Shown: one piece after another, positions 43,454 to 55,080 of the stretch
Layout: the number at the start of each line of letters is the position of its first letter
How positions within the stretch are numbered: position 1 is the first letter of the stretch
NCBI GenBank assembly: GCA_963573315.1
Contig: OY752143.1
Coordinates: 620,001-684,000 of the forward strand
Direction of reading: 5' to 3'
DNA: 64,000 nt
Source: Entomortierella parvispora
Lineage: Eukaryota > Mortierellomycota > Mortierellomycetes > Mortierellales > Mortierellaceae
Notes under the pieces: generated by a model
The model's database searches: none
What the model saw: only the letters and a program-made list of their open reading frames with translations
Told to the model about the DNA's origin: nothing
Made by a program: the position numbers and the translations under genes

Positions 43454-45560
43454 CAGGCTTTTGTCTCTGTGACAACAATTGAAAACAAAAAATAAGTGAG
43501 GCGGGTCCTTCACAATTCTTTGAGGTTAGCGGAGGAATGTATTGGGAGGCGAATGATGAGTGCAAGACGGAAGACATGACGAGAAAAAGAATCGACGCGC
43601 CTTTCTGCCCATTTTTTCAATATTTATTCGCCAATGCAAGTCGACAAGAATGCCCTATGATCCTAGGAGCATTTACCATTGGCCGCCTCCTTCCCCTCTT
43701 GATGGTGGAAAGAATAGTCATGCTTGCTTCAAGAGAATAAAAAATCACACCAGTTAACCTGAAAGCCAGAAAGCGTGCTGAATGAACACTGTCCCGACCA
43801 GACCAATATCAGCCTTTCCATTGGTCGCTTAAAGTCTTCACGTTGCGCCATGAAGAGTATCAATGTTGGCGAGCAAGTCTTAGATCTTCAAAAGGTTCAA
43901 CAAAGACAGCGGGACCTCGTGTGCCAGTTCATCGAGAAGACTCTATTGGCTTTCGAGTAACATAGAGGGTTGTCACTCGTCAATAAAAGTCGAACGTCTA
44001 AATTGCTCGTGTTTCTGGATTACATACTTGTTCTGTGTTGTATCATCCTGCTCTCGTCGGAGCCATACTGTTTATTTCCCTCATAAGCCAGAAGCAACAG
44101 AGCAAGAGAGCCGTGGAGAGGGCTTACCTCACAAGGGTCAACAATCAACACATGGGATGAGCCCTCTTTCTTTTGGTTGGTAGGTTGAGTTGTCATCGTC
44201 AAGGGACAGCAAGTCCAGGCTGTGGGCAGGTTCAATTGAGTGAGGCGATTGGCAGATGAACGAGTCCACGCCTGCCACTAAGAAGCCAGAGACAGGCAAC
44301 AAAGTTCGCGTTGGTCGTCAAGGACATGAAGGAAAAGACGCCAATTTGGTACCAAGTGTCGAGACTCGAGATCCTTTCGGAGGCACAAATGTTTATTTTC
44401 AGCTTTTTCATTGACCACTGCGTGTCAGAAGCTGGTACCGACTCTCGGGTACCAGCAATCTGGAAGATTGGATACATGTGCGAGGGATATCCAATGATCT
44501 GACACGTTGGTATTTCAACTGCATATATTATAGTGCAGGATTGTTATTTATGTATGGAGTATTGTAGCAGTTGTGTCTCTATTTGATCCCTCTGGTCTCC
44601 AAGTTGGAGGGACCTGGATACTGGGTGCTCTTCTTCTGAAAGAACCATTGGAAACCGGTTTTTACAGGACAGCCAGAAGGAAACGAGAACAGCGAGTTCT
44701 TTGAAAAAAGTGATCGAAAGTAGAAAGCGTAAAAACAGTCGCCGTTCAATTGGCAGCGAGCCAACAGCAGAAAGCGACTCAGGAACGGCTGGAAGCAAGG
44801 TTGAGCAAGGGTTGCAACTCGACAGGTTCTTTCTTTGACGGCGGAGTCTTTGTCTGCCAAACAGAGAGAGGGAAAAAAGCCAGTCAGGGACATGCAGACA
44901 CACAGTCAGACACAGCGACACCCGCACAGCCAATCAGCGGCCGCCGTGCGACCACCCGCCATTTCTCCACATCGAGTGTGTCCGAAACGTGCGCCCAAGG
45001 GCCGCGCTGACTCGCCGCTCTATTTCTGCCTGGTCCTGCGATCTGGCTCTGCTTCCTGCTGTTTTCCTTTCCTTTCATTCCAACGGCAAAGGAGCGACAC
45101 AGACACAATTCGCCCACCCGACGGGCGCACACATGTGCCCTGCTACTCGCACCGTGTGGCAGGTGCGTCCGAGAACGACGGAAACAACAACGAGACACTC
45201 CTGGCATTGCTCCAAACAGGAACGTGAATCGACTGGTCGTTTTAAACTTGTGCGAGGGAAGCCCGTGGGCGGATGAACAAAAGGAACTGTGCACCACGTC
45301 TCACCCACCACCCGTTCGCCTCTTTCTTCTTCTCTTTGTCTCCCTCTTCTTTGTCTCCCTCCGTTCCCTAATCCACTAGCTCGTTTTTTCTTTACTCCTT
45401 CTTTCTTTCGTCAACTTCTTCATCTTCGTGCACTTTTGTCACAGACATCTCCATGCAGCAACGCTATCCACAGTTCTAGCATTGCTCCAGATCTCGCACT
45501 TCAGCACCATTGCCCCCGCCACTCTTTGTGTGCCATATCCCTCCACGGTCTTTCTCCACA
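43454..45560. other. Intergenic region; one weak small ORF
   Basis: About 2.1 kb without a convincing gene. A plus-strand frame ending at 43960 (MKSINVGEQVLDLQKVQQRQ then RDLVCQFIEKTLLAFE) has protein-like composition and is followed by AATAAA near 43982. It could be the last exon of a small or decayed gene, but no upstream exon can be joined with confidence. The last 250 bp are the CT-rich leader of the cyclin gene. Confidence 0.35.
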
Positions 45561-47309
45561 ATGACCACCGCCGCGACCATGGATGCACCAAACACAACTC
45601 CTCCCCCCACTCCCCAGCCAGAAGAAAAGACATGTACCAACGCCACTGTTCCTTCTTCCCCTTCCTCCTCCACAACCATGATCGCCCCTCCTCAGTTCGA
45701 TGTCATTCAACACCCCGTAAAGGACACGCTCTTGATCGTGTCCTCCTTGCTCTCGACGCTCGTTCACAAGAATGACAGTCTCTATGACCCCTCCAGAGAT
45801 CCCGTCACTCTCTTTCACTCAAGAGCAGTTCCTCGAATCTCGATCGAGGCATATTTGACGAGGGTGCTTCAGTATATCCCGTTCACCAACGAGGTCTTGC
45901 TGAACGTGCTCGTCTTTTTGGATCGGATCGGTGGACTCGAGGGCATGCAACTGCATCAACTGCAGCAAGAGCAGCCAAGGCAATCAAGTCGTGGGACACC
46001 AATGAATTCCACGCTTTCCACCACGCCAATGTCCTCCCCTTGCTCCCCATCATCCTCCTCTTCCTTATCAACACCCCCTTTTTCAACAGCCACTCGATCT
46101 TCCCAGATTCCCGCCGCAGCGAGCACCACAACCTCCCCATCCACTTCCTTGGCTTGCAATCCATCATCACAGATGTCTCGGGACCCTTCTTTCAGCAGCC
46201 CAGAATCGTCATCAAACTGCAACTCCGCCCAGGAAATGCCAATCATCCAAAAACGTGGCAGAGACCCAACAGAGGATCCTCATCAGCAACAAGAGGAGTC
46301 ATGTAAACGATCTCGTGTGGTACTGCCATCATCAACAACCACGGCCAGTACGGTCGAGTTGGCTACCACGGCGACACCACCTATTCCTCTTGCGCCGATG
46401 ATTGAGGCGACAACCACGAACGGCTTTAGGATCAACAGCTTCAACATCCATCGCCTGCTGATTACTTGTTTGATGGTGGCAGCAAAGTTCACATCCGATC
46501 TCTTTTATTCTAATGCACGCTATGCCAAGGTAAAGAGCATACCTTGTTGTCTTCCTCCCCCCAACACTTTTCTGATCAATCTGAATCTGATATGATGCTG
46601 TGCGACATGGCTCGCAGGAGATGTTTTCGGGTTTCCGTTCATTTCCCAAACAACAAATGTTCCACAAGCTTCTTCCTTCTTTGTCCCTAACCTTCTCTTT
46701 TCCCTTCAATAGGTTGGAGGCCTGAGCTTGCCAGAATTGAACCAACTCGAACTCGAGTTTCTTTTCACTACCAAGTTTGAACTGAATGTCAAGGTCAATG
46801 AACTTCAAAGGGTTGGCAATTCCTTGCTTCTGTTTAGAGAGCGCCAACTCGTCCCTGCCGCCGCTGTCATGCAGCAACAACAGCAACAACAAGAGTTCCA
46901 ACTTCAGCTCCAGCTTCAACAGCAAAGGCAACAGCAGCAACAGCAACAACAGCAGCTTCAACTTCAACAACAACAGTTGTTTGCCGCGATGCAAGTTCAG
47001 CAGCAGCAACAGCAATTTCAACAACAACAGTTTCTGCAACAACAACAATTGCTTCAACAGCAACAACAGTTTCAGCTTCAACAGCTCATGTCTGCTCAGC
47101 AACAACAACAGCAACAGCCATCAATCACAGCCATGACTCAATCCTCCTTGGTTTTTGTTCCTGCTTTTTCGACCTCGACCACAACGGCTTTGTATCAACA
47201 GGGCAACGTCGTCAAGACCCATTTGCTCTCTCCTCCAGAAGAGAAGCACAAATGGACTGAGACCGAGGTCCACGAGTCCAATGACCAAAGGATCGATCAT
47301 CAAGGATAG
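45561..47309 (+). CDS. Pho80-type (PCL) cyclin with insert in the cyclin box and poly-Gln tail
   Basis: Exons 45561-46529 and 46713-47309 give 521 residues. The cyclin box is split: PRISIEAYLTRVLQYIPFTN and LLNVLVFLDRIGG, then a low-complexity insert of about 155 residues (Ser/Thr/Pro-rich, with KRGRDPTED and CKRSR basic motifs), then FRINSFNIHRLLITCLMVAA, KFTSDLFYSNARYAKVGGLS and ELNQLELEFLFTTKFELNV. Pho80-type cyclins bind a Pho85-like CDK and control phosphate and nutrient responses. The C-terminal 150 residues are mostly Gln (mixed CAA/CAG codons) with a Ser/Thr end. The intron falls inside the NARYAK|VGGLS motif, phase 0. Confidence 0.9.
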
Positions 47310-47630
47310 AAAGTTGCTCCGTTTTCTTTGTCGTTTTCAGTTTGTTTTTCCCTTTGCCGTGTCTGTATTTCTGTTCTTATGTACCATATATATCCCCCCT
47401 CCTCCTCAACATTGTAGATCAGTTCAACCCATCCTTCGCCTCATTGGCACTAGCATTTCATATCCCCACCATTCTATTTTGGTCATTCTATCGATGAGCG
47501 CGCCACAGTTCGGCCCCTTTCATCTTCCCCCCTCCCCCTCCCATATACCAGTGTGCCGATTTGACCGGGTTGACCGGGTCGTGCTCCAGAATAAACCATT
47601 ATGAATCTATTACGTTTCGTCTATTTTATC
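47310..47630. other. Convergent 3' flanks
   Basis: 321 bp between stop codons of the cyclin and the reductase gene; T-rich and C-rich, no gene seen. Confidence 0.5.
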
Positions 47631-49181
47631 TTACTCCAGGATGTGAATCTCGCAACGATTTGACGACGGCGACGACGAGTATCCGAGATGAAGGAGCATC
47701 CTTGAGACATCTGTGTTGAAGGATGGTGGACCACAGACCAAAATCTGAAGTCTTTGATCCTCAGCTTCAACAGGATCCTTTTGCAGGCTATGCTGTAGAG
47801 TATCGCGTAGTAAATCAAGAGTTATCCGTCCAGCATGGATACGCCCTTCCTTATCTTCCTTCTTGGTTTCTTCTTCCCTCACAGACTTCAAAACCGGACG
47901 ATCCGTCAAAGAGGAGGATAAAACATGTTGAATCCGGACCGTCCTTCGTCTCCATGATCCAGCCTGGTTCTCGGGAGATTCTTGATTGGCAATTGTCTCC
48001 AGTTGTTGCAGTTCCTGCCGTAGCCATATATCGTTCTTGGTGCGATTGCAATATATCAAGTCCACTTCTTGGCTCCTGCTTTCATGATGGTTTGCTAGTA
48101 TTTCATCGCGGTGCAAGTGTTGGAGTAGCTGGTACATTGGAGTGATCCCTGATCCAGCAGCGATCATAACGATTCTAGTTCTTGACTCTCTCGAAGTATC
48201 CACAGAAGGTATTCTATCCACAGAAGTCTGCTGGCAAGGCGTACGACTGGTACGGATTGGTCCTCGCAAGTACAACACGCCCCTGTCATTATTGTCTGCA
48301 GCAGGACCCACTTGCAGTCTCCGAAACATATCCGAGGTCAAATGGGGTGTCGGATAAAGTTTAATCAAAAAGGTCAACTTGCCCTTCGTATCCTCGTCCC
48401 TCCTGCTGCTGTTGTTGTCGAGTCCATCCTTCCAGGAAGAAAAATCGATGGGCGTAAAGGCCTTGGTAAGATAATCGTCTGACCCGCTCCTGAACCGAAT
48501 CAAAACATGAAACATGCTTTTGAGAGAGTCGTCCTCAACTTTTGTATTTGTTGCTGATAAGACAGATCCTGTGGGGTTTTCCCGCGGTGACGGCATTGGC
48601 GCATCGCAGATGACCAAGAGTGTATTTTCATTTAGGTAGTCTTTCCGCAAGATCTTGAATGGTCGATAGGATCGAGGGCTTAATCCAGACTTTTGTTCCT
48701 CGTCCTCTAACGGTATTGTTGTTGCTATTGTTGGTGATGACGACGGTGACACTAGGACGTTATCGTCCTGTTCTTTCCCGTGGTCCAAATCCAGACATGC
48801 CTGTTCGTATTCGGCCTTTAAATCACGCACCCGTTCCTGATGTTCGGCTAGGTCTTCTTGATAAAGCGTGTTGATGCAAGGGTTGCAGTCATTCCCACAA
48901 CATTCGCCCGGCCCTGGTTTATGAGGTGGTGGAGGTAACACGAGTCGAAGTTGTTTTTTGCGGGTCTTGATGTTGAAGCAAGGAAAGATACCATAGGGCG
49001 AAGCAGATGTCCTCGTCGCGCCTTTGTGCAGATCATTGGAGGGTGTCTCGCTTGAGGCAGATTTTGAGTCGCTGTTCGCCGCATCGATATTCGGGGTGGA
49101 CACTTGAGATACTTTGGCTTCAGCCTTTGCTTTTGCCAAGGCAATCTCCTCCAGCCACTTTGCTACCGCCGGATTGGTCAT
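47631..49181 (-). CDS. Cytochrome-b5-reductase-like protein with N-terminal OXLD module
   Basis: Single exon, 516 residues. Residues about 82-110 (PPPPHKPGPGECCGNDCNPC) match the short oxidoreductase-like (OXLD) module. An FAD/NADH reductase follows: FKILRKDYLNENTLLVICD, KAFTPIDFSS in place of the usual R-x-Y-T-P motif, GPIRTS, the NADH-binding IAAGSGITPMYQLL and LVCGPPSFNTDVSRMLLHLG. The same OXLD-plus-reductase order is known for CYB5RL-type proteins. It probably transfers electrons from NADH via FAD; substrate and location are unknown. There are long disordered inserts (about 130-175, 245-275, 310-335 and 410-450). Confidence 0.82.
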   Translation of the reverse strand: MTNPAVAKWLEEIALAKAKAEAKVSQVSTPNIDAANSDSKSASSETPSNDLHKGATRTSASPYGIFPCFNIKTRKKQLRLVLPPPPHKPGPGECCGNDCNPCINTLYQEDLAEHQERVRDLKAEYEQACLDLDHGKEQDDNVLVSPSSSPTIATTIPLEDEEQKSGLSPRSYRPFKILRKDYLNENTLLVICDAPMPSPRENPTGSVLSATNTKVEDDSLKSMFHVLIRFRSGSDDYLTKAFTPIDFSSWKDGLDNNSSRRDEDTKGKLTFLIKLYPTPHLTSDMFRRLQVGPAADNNDRGVLYLRGPIRTSRTPCQQTSVDRIPSVDTSRESRTRIVMIAAGSGITPMYQLLQHLHRDEILANHHESRSQEVDLIYCNRTKNDIWLRQELQQLETIANQESPENQAGSWRRRTVRIQHVLSSSLTDRPVLKSVREEETKKEDKEGRIHAGRITLDLLRDTLQHSLQKDPVEAEDQRLQILVCGPPSFNTDVSRMLLHLGYSSSPSSNRCEIHILE

Positions 49182-49370
49182 GGTGTGGGGGAGATGAAAG
49201 CGCCCAAGGTGCAGGAATGAACGAACATTCCGAAAATGAGTCAGGTCAGGTGATGGATCGCCACTAATTTCGCGCAGGCTATCAGTGGAGTGAATAGGAC
49301 AACGGTCTGTGCACTTTTATGCAAGGTTTCATTCTGTGCACTTTATTCAAGAGTCATGTTGCCGTCTGTT

Positions 49371-50195
49371 TTAAACAACAAAGGTCTGCTGCTTCGTGTC
49401 TCGGCCAATGACTCTCTTCTGGCCCCAGTTCAAGTGACCAACAGGCAGAAGGACATGGCTGTTGGAAGGTAGCCAAAGGGCTGCAGCACCATTCCAGAAA
49501 GCCAGGAGTGCGGTCAAGATTCCACAGGCGGCTCCAATTCTTTGGGGGTATGCTCCGGGTGCATGATGACCAAACTCTTGTCCGGCCATGAAAAGCAAGT
49601 GGATATCCAAGAAGACAAACATCAACACTGTCGCAACCGTAGATCGTGTTGTTCCCACAGTCAAAATGATGGCCAAAAAAGCCCAGACGAGAATAAAGAT
49701 ACCCGTGGCGTTTTGAAGGGCTTCTGGAGAGGAGTTGGCATATGATTCCTTAATACCAGATCCAGGGAGGAACATGAATCCATAGGCAGCCCAGTAAGCT
49801 CCAAAGGACGAAAAGGCTGTTGCCTCAAATGTGTTGCCGACTTTCATCGACCACATTCCGGCCATGATCTGGACAATACCTCCGTACCACAGTGCAAAAC
49901 CAACGAGCAGAGCGCCTTCTCCACCAGGCGGTACGCCGGCGCCAATGTTGTAGAGATTGGCAATGACTATTTGATTGATAGAGAAGTATTACGGGCGTTA
50001 GGGCGTTGCTTTTCGTACCTTCAAAGTTGAGATTGGGCGGACAATTACCGGGCGCGGAGCAGGCAAGCAATTGAAAAAGATAATCTTACTGGTTGTAACT
50101 GCAAAAGCAAAGAGTCCCAAGGGTCCAGGGTTGCCGTTGGCGGCGCTAATAACCCGCACCGCTGTCATAGGTTGTGGCTGTTGCGGATATTCCAT
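49371..50195 (-). CDS. Acetate/ammonium-export type transporter (GPR1/FUN34/YaaH, Ato)
   Basis: Exons 50195-50090 and 49966-49371 give 233 residues with six membrane spans. Family signature NPGPLGLFAFAVTT opens the first span. Then come WYGGIVQIMAGMW, VGNTFEATAFSSFGAYWAAY, and a C-terminal cytosolic tail. Relatives move acetate or other short carboxylates across the plasma membrane. The stop of this gene lies 189 bp upstream of the reductase gene on the same strand. The intron (49967-50089) interrupts the first span, phase 1. Confidence 0.93.
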
Positions 50196-51637
50196 TTTCT
50201 TTTGTGTAATGTTGCGAGAAGTGAGGTGTGCAAGCAGATGCTTTTCTGTTGAGAGACAAGGTGGGGCGTAGAAAAAAGGTGGGCGTAGAAGAGAATGTGC
50301 TCTCAGTTCTTTTGGTATAAGGGGAGAAGGGCTTCTTGGATGCTGTGAGAAGGATAGGAATGCAAGTGTGAAGGAGAAAGGGAAAAGCGCCAACGAGGTC
50401 CATGTAATATAGGCGCTCCAAAGGAAAGCAAGAAAAAAAAGACAAGACCCCCCCGATTCTCATGAATCAGATCGGTCCAAAAGCAGAAATCCGTCGGTAA
50501 AGACGAGCGAGACCCACCGTTTCATGCTTTCGTGGCTGGTTTGTGCGCCTCTTGATTCTGAGATAGGGTCCAAGCGGCGGAAAACGAATGTCCGTTGGGG
50601 CTTTTTCACCCTCCCGAACACTGCGACAAGGTAAAAATGTGTGGGCGGCATCACTGCTTTAGATATTGGAGGCAAATATGGGTTGGTAATCGGTTTGGGT
50701 CTTGATTCTAGTGGGGGACAAACCCACTTCATGCATCTCCACCCTGCAGAAGCGTTAGGCCTAGACACACCGCAGGTTTTAGAACGTGGGCTGCTTTGAC
50801 CTTATTTCCAATTGCAATTGATGCTGCTATTCGTGGCCGCGTTTCCTACGACAAAAGCACAAAGGCAATGCGAGAGCCTTTTGAGAACAGAGCAAACTTG
50901 GTTATTTTGTCCTCCTGGTACAAGAACACATCATGCAGGTTACAATCCTCGGGTTTCTTTTCAATCATTCCGCCTTGTGATTGCTTTGCGCCAGGCAAGA
51001 GGAGGTGAAGCCTGGTCAAGAAGTAGAGATGCACTCGATCGCAGGGAAAAACATTACAAAAGAAAAAGGTGGGCTCAAAACACTCTGAATACTGTAATAG
51101 TTTAGTGTTGTGTTTTGAAGTCTGGATTTTCGTTAAATGTCATTTCATAATTTATTTGGCGGCCTCTTCGAGATGTCAAAGTTGGGCGGTGGACAGGGCT
51201 TCTCCTCTTTGGGACGGACGTGTGGACGCTATAGAAAGTTAGGGGAAGTAGAAGACCTTTGTTGCTTGCTTTCTTGTTCTGCATGTCTTCGGTATGGCAG
51301 TCGAATGCAACAGCAATGGCGGCGGGCTATTCTTCCATCCCGATCCCATGGCCATTGTCGATGAAGAGAGGGCATACAGCCTTGTCGAAAAATAGACAAA
51401 AAAGGGACTACAGGGGCAAGCCCTTTCTCTCTCGCTGGCAAACGAGACAGTGAAAAAACATGGAGGTTTTTTTTGTTTTATTTTCTCTCCATCCTTTTCT
51501 TTTTCCACTTCCACTCTCTGTCGCTCATCCCTCTTTCTCTCGCTCTTTCAATCACTCATCTTTCTTTCTTTCTCATCTCTTTTCCATTGTTCTGACTCCA
51601 TTTCCTCCGACCACCACAGCACACACGCGCAAACACC
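50196..51637. other. Intergenic region, no gene seen
   Basis: Divergent spacer between the transporter and the PC-esterase-like gene. Small ORFs occur on both strands, none with a family motif. CT-rich leader at 51480-51600 before the ATG at 51638. Confidence 0.45.
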
Positions 51638-53107
51638 ATGCATTCTCTCCCAGAAATGGGCGCCAAGTCCATTGCTGGATTTCTTGCATGCATGCTCCTC
51701 ATTCAGTTGGGAATCTACTACCGCACATCCCTTCATGTATCAATTTCCAGCAGCAGCAGCAGCGACATCAACAACGAAGCGTTCAGTAGCGGCAGTTTCG
51801 GCGACCCTGTTCGGAACAGACACCCCACCGTGCCTCTTTCACTCAAGGAGCTCGACATCCTAGACAAACTTTCCGACACAATTGTCCAAGTGGAGGCTCT
51901 CCGAGTCTTTGGCAAGGACATTCCTCATAATATCCATGGAGCCACGATCAAAGGCCAGACTCGTGAGCGAGCTCAACAGATTCGAGATCAGATCCAGTGC
52001 TGGACACAAAATGGATCATGGGTTCGGATAGACGGACACGCACTGACAAGGCCCCCAGGGGTACCCCACATTGGCGATAGTCGTTTCGGTCGATGCGATG
52101 GACGATTCATGGAGTCTTTGGACCAGCAAGCGCAGGCGCATGAGGGAGAAGAAGGCCATGTACATTATCTTGGGGAGCTGGACCAGAAGAATGATCGATG
52201 GGTAGTTCGAGAAGCAACAAAGTACAAGTGGGTGCCGAACGAATCCATTTGCGGACAATTACCCCTCTCCAAGGTCCGGGCTGCACCTTCGACGGTATAT
52301 GAGCCATTTGAGGCTGCAAAGTTTTGCCGAGTGCTCAGACAACGCAATTTGATGGTCGTCGGCGATGTGACGCAGTATCAGCTTCACGACGTGCTGCTGA
52401 GTGCGATCCAGAAACCGTTTGTGTGCCATGGTGAACTTGGTTGTTTACACCGGAGTCCTCATGAGCTGTGTGCAACGTCCAATTTGAAGTTTTCGAGGAA
52501 CGACGTCATCTCGGTGCCGTGGGCCATTGATCCAGAGAAGGAAGAGTTTCCGAGTGCGTCGACGGTGGAACAACCTTGGGCTACGGATGAACTGTTGCAG
52601 GAGTACAAGATCGTTCTGTTGAACAAGGGCTTGATCTGGCGTCCAGACGAGGAGTTCCTAAACGAGTTGGTGTTTACGATCAAATACCTTTGGAGATACT
52701 ACCCAAACACCATGTTCATCTATCGCGCCACTCATCCGGTTTCCAACAATTGTACAGCACTCAAGGAAGCAGGCGAGGATGAGGCAATAGCAGGGAAGGA
52801 TGGCCGGTCCACCGTCCCTGGAACCATTCTTCAGACACCATTGGGCCAGTCTCCTGAACGGACAAAAGACAACAAGGATCCATTGAAAGTGTTTCGTCCT
52901 ACCTTGGCAGATATCCAACGCCAGAACAAAATGGCAAAGCACATTGTCGAAGCAGCCGGTGGTATCTTTTTAGATACGGAAAAGATGTTTTCTTTGCGAC
53001 CTGACGGGCGGATGGGCGGTGGCGATTGTTCTAGATTCTGTGCCCCAGGCCCTTTGGATGCGTACACGGATCTGCTCTACAACACGCTCAAGATCCTCGA
53101 AGCGTAA
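51638..53107 (+). CDS. PC-esterase/TBL-like type II membrane protein, catalytic residues altered
   Basis: Single exon, 489 residues. Short cytosolic start, signal anchor at about 11-27 (SIAGFLACMLLIQLGIYY), Ser-rich stem, then a luminal domain. RFGRCDGRFMESL and KFCRVLRQRNLMVVGDVTQY sit where plant TBL/PC-esterase proteins have the cysteine-rich TBL part and the GDS motif. The C terminus has DCSRFCAPGPLDAYTDLLYN, aligning by eye with the family's DCxHWCLPG block. Here the GDS Ser is Val and the DxxH His is Arg, so it may be inactive or use other residues. Relatives O-acetylate wall polysaccharides in the Golgi. Assignment rests on motif order. Confidence 0.68.
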   Translation: MHSLPEMGAKSIAGFLACMLLIQLGIYYRTSLHVSISSSSSSDINNEAFSSGSFGDPVRNRHPTVPLSLKELDILDKLSDTIVQVEALRVFGKDIPHNIHGATIKGQTRERAQQIRDQIQCWTQNGSWVRIDGHALTRPPGVPHIGDSRFGRCDGRFMESLDQQAQAHEGEEGHVHYLGELDQKNDRWVVREATKYKWVPNESICGQLPLSKVRAAPSTVYEPFEAAKFCRVLRQRNLMVVGDVTQYQLHDVLLSAIQKPFVCHGELGCLHRSPHELCATSNLKFSRNDVISVPWAIDPEKEEFPSASTVEQPWATDELLQEYKIVLLNKGLIWRPDEEFLNELVFTIKYLWRYYPNTMFIYRATHPVSNNCTALKEAGEDEAIAGKDGRSTVPGTILQTPLGQSPERTKDNKDPLKVFRPTLADIQRQNKMAKHIVEAAGGIFLDTEKMFSLRPDGRMGGGDCSRFCAPGPLDAYTDLLYNTLKILEA

Positions 53108-53366
53108 TGCAACGTTGGTAAATAAGAGTCAGAAAGGAGATCATTGAGGGGGACCGAATTTATTAGCATCGCACTAGCGCAATTGTACCATATTATTTTC
53201 TCGAGTTTCTTCAGTTTCTTCATAAAAAAAAAGGAAATAAAAGAAAGAAAGAAAGAAAGGCCTGAAAAAGAGCGCAAATAGAAGTGTCCATTGAGAGAGA
53301 GGTATATATATTGAACAATGTTCGTTCTGACAATCGTATCATGCATGTACAAAAAATCACTAGAGA

Positions 53367-55080
53367 TCATGTTGCTAGGATTGGCACAGGGGCGGTAGAT
53401 GATGGGGACAACGCTGGTATGGACTCTGAGGAGAGTCTGATTGACAATGGCGGCGAAGGCAAGATTGGAGGCAGGAAAAGGTTGTTTTCGATAGAATCTG
53501 TCTGAGGGGACCCTTGTTCAGTGGCTCCGGCTGTTTCGTCGGTCGCTGTTGAAATCGCCACAGTGGGGTCATCGACAACAATTGTTCGCTCGTCAGTAAC
53601 GACGGCAGCATGAACAGGGAGGCCCAACCCCAATCCCATCAGTTGCTGCTGTTGCTGTTGCTGCTGCTGTTGCTGGGTTGCTGATCTCTTCCACAGGGTC
53701 TGCATTCTCTGGATCAAGAGCTTTGACGATTCGCCAAGTGTGGAGGCCCTTGACCGCATTCCAGCTCGCCGACTTCCATACGGACTATTACTGTTTCTCA
53801 GGGATGAAGGAGACCCACCAAGTCCCAATTCCATGCTCGAAGATGAGTTATACATGTAGGACTGGGAGAATGACCGAGCCTCCATCCTAATCGACTGAAG
53901 ACCGATATCCCCATCCAAAGGCCGTTGCTCATGCAGGGAGGCTGGAGAGGACGCCATGACCAGCGCCCTACCTCGATGGTGTTGCTCAAGATGCCAGTGG
54001 TGCGGCACATGTGAGGGGAATTCGAGGGAATACCGGGGTGTCTCAGGTTGGCTCCCGCCGTCGCTTGCAGACGCCATCGCCTCCGAAAACTGATGATGCT
54101 GATGCTGCAGGGACTGAGAGGGGTGGGAGACGGTGTGTGCACGAACGCGGACCCGACTAAAGTAGTCATCCCGTACGCATGCCGAAGGAAGATGAAAGTC
54201 GTCCTCAGGGTTTACTGAAGGGAGGCGTCCGGCCATGAGAGGCGATCGGTCAATGACTCGGTTAGGAATCTCATAGGAAGGTGGCGCCTGAAGCCTGGCA
54301 CGGTTCAGCATCTCTCGGTCAATGACTCTGGGGGACAGCATCGCTGCAGCTGGGGATTGTGGAGCTAAGGAAGGTGATGCGCCTTCTGGAGAAGTGGACA
54401 GCAGCGCTTGAGTCGAGAGTCCAGTGAGTCTCATAACGAGACTGGGTCTTGGCAAACTAAGGCTGCTCTCGTTCGTCTGCGGTGTCGATGTTCCTGAAGA
54501 AGATGAAGGGGTGGGGACATCCGGAAACTGATTTGTATTTGCCTCAGAGGCCACAATTGTTTCCACAGAATGCGGTCTCTCGATCACCGTCGACGAGTTG
54601 TCAGCGGTAGCGTCTGCCCCGAGAGCCGAAAAAGTCCGCTGTGCTGTCGGTGAGGCTACCAAGGGGTCCTCTTCGGGCGGGATAAGAATGTGGTCCTCGG
54701 AGATTGAGTGAACGAGAATGGGTTGAACAGGAGGTAAAGCGTCGGGGGGCAGTTCGTGCTCATAGATGCATACAGGGTCCAGTTCATGGTCAACATAGAA
54801 TGGTGGCAAATTCAAATCTGAAGAAAGAGAAAAACAGTCAGCTACAGGCATAGTTGGTTACACAGACCAGCAAGCGATTCCTAGTGCACCATTCACCATC
54901 TGTCGTTGATTCATGCGACATACCGGCAACATGCTGCAATCGCTGTAGAATGACTTGTTCCCTTGCCATCAGCTCCATCTTGTCTTGATGATGTTTTCTA
55001 TAGAGGATACCGGCACCGACGGCAAGCAGGGCGAGAACACCAACGACCGTTCCAGCGTATATTCCGGCCTGTTGTGCCAT
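53367..55080 (-). CDS. Single-pass membrane protein with long disordered cytosolic tail
   Basis: Exons 55080-54924 and 54817-53367 give 535 residues. One hydrophobic segment at about 6-27 (GIYAGTVVGVLALLAVGAGI) followed by LYRKHHQDK suggests a reverse signal anchor with a short luminal N terminus. The tail is Ser/Pro-rich with poly-Gln (12 Gln, codons at 53640-53675) and repeated VIDR motifs (SPRVIDRE, PNRVIDRSP). No domain or family recognised. It is convergent with the PC-esterase-like gene (259 bp between stops). Confidence 0.72.

Noticed and set aside
46332-47114. Leu-rich minus-strand ORF
   Set aside because: Produced by reading the CAA/CAG (poly-Gln) tract of the cyclin gene backwards.
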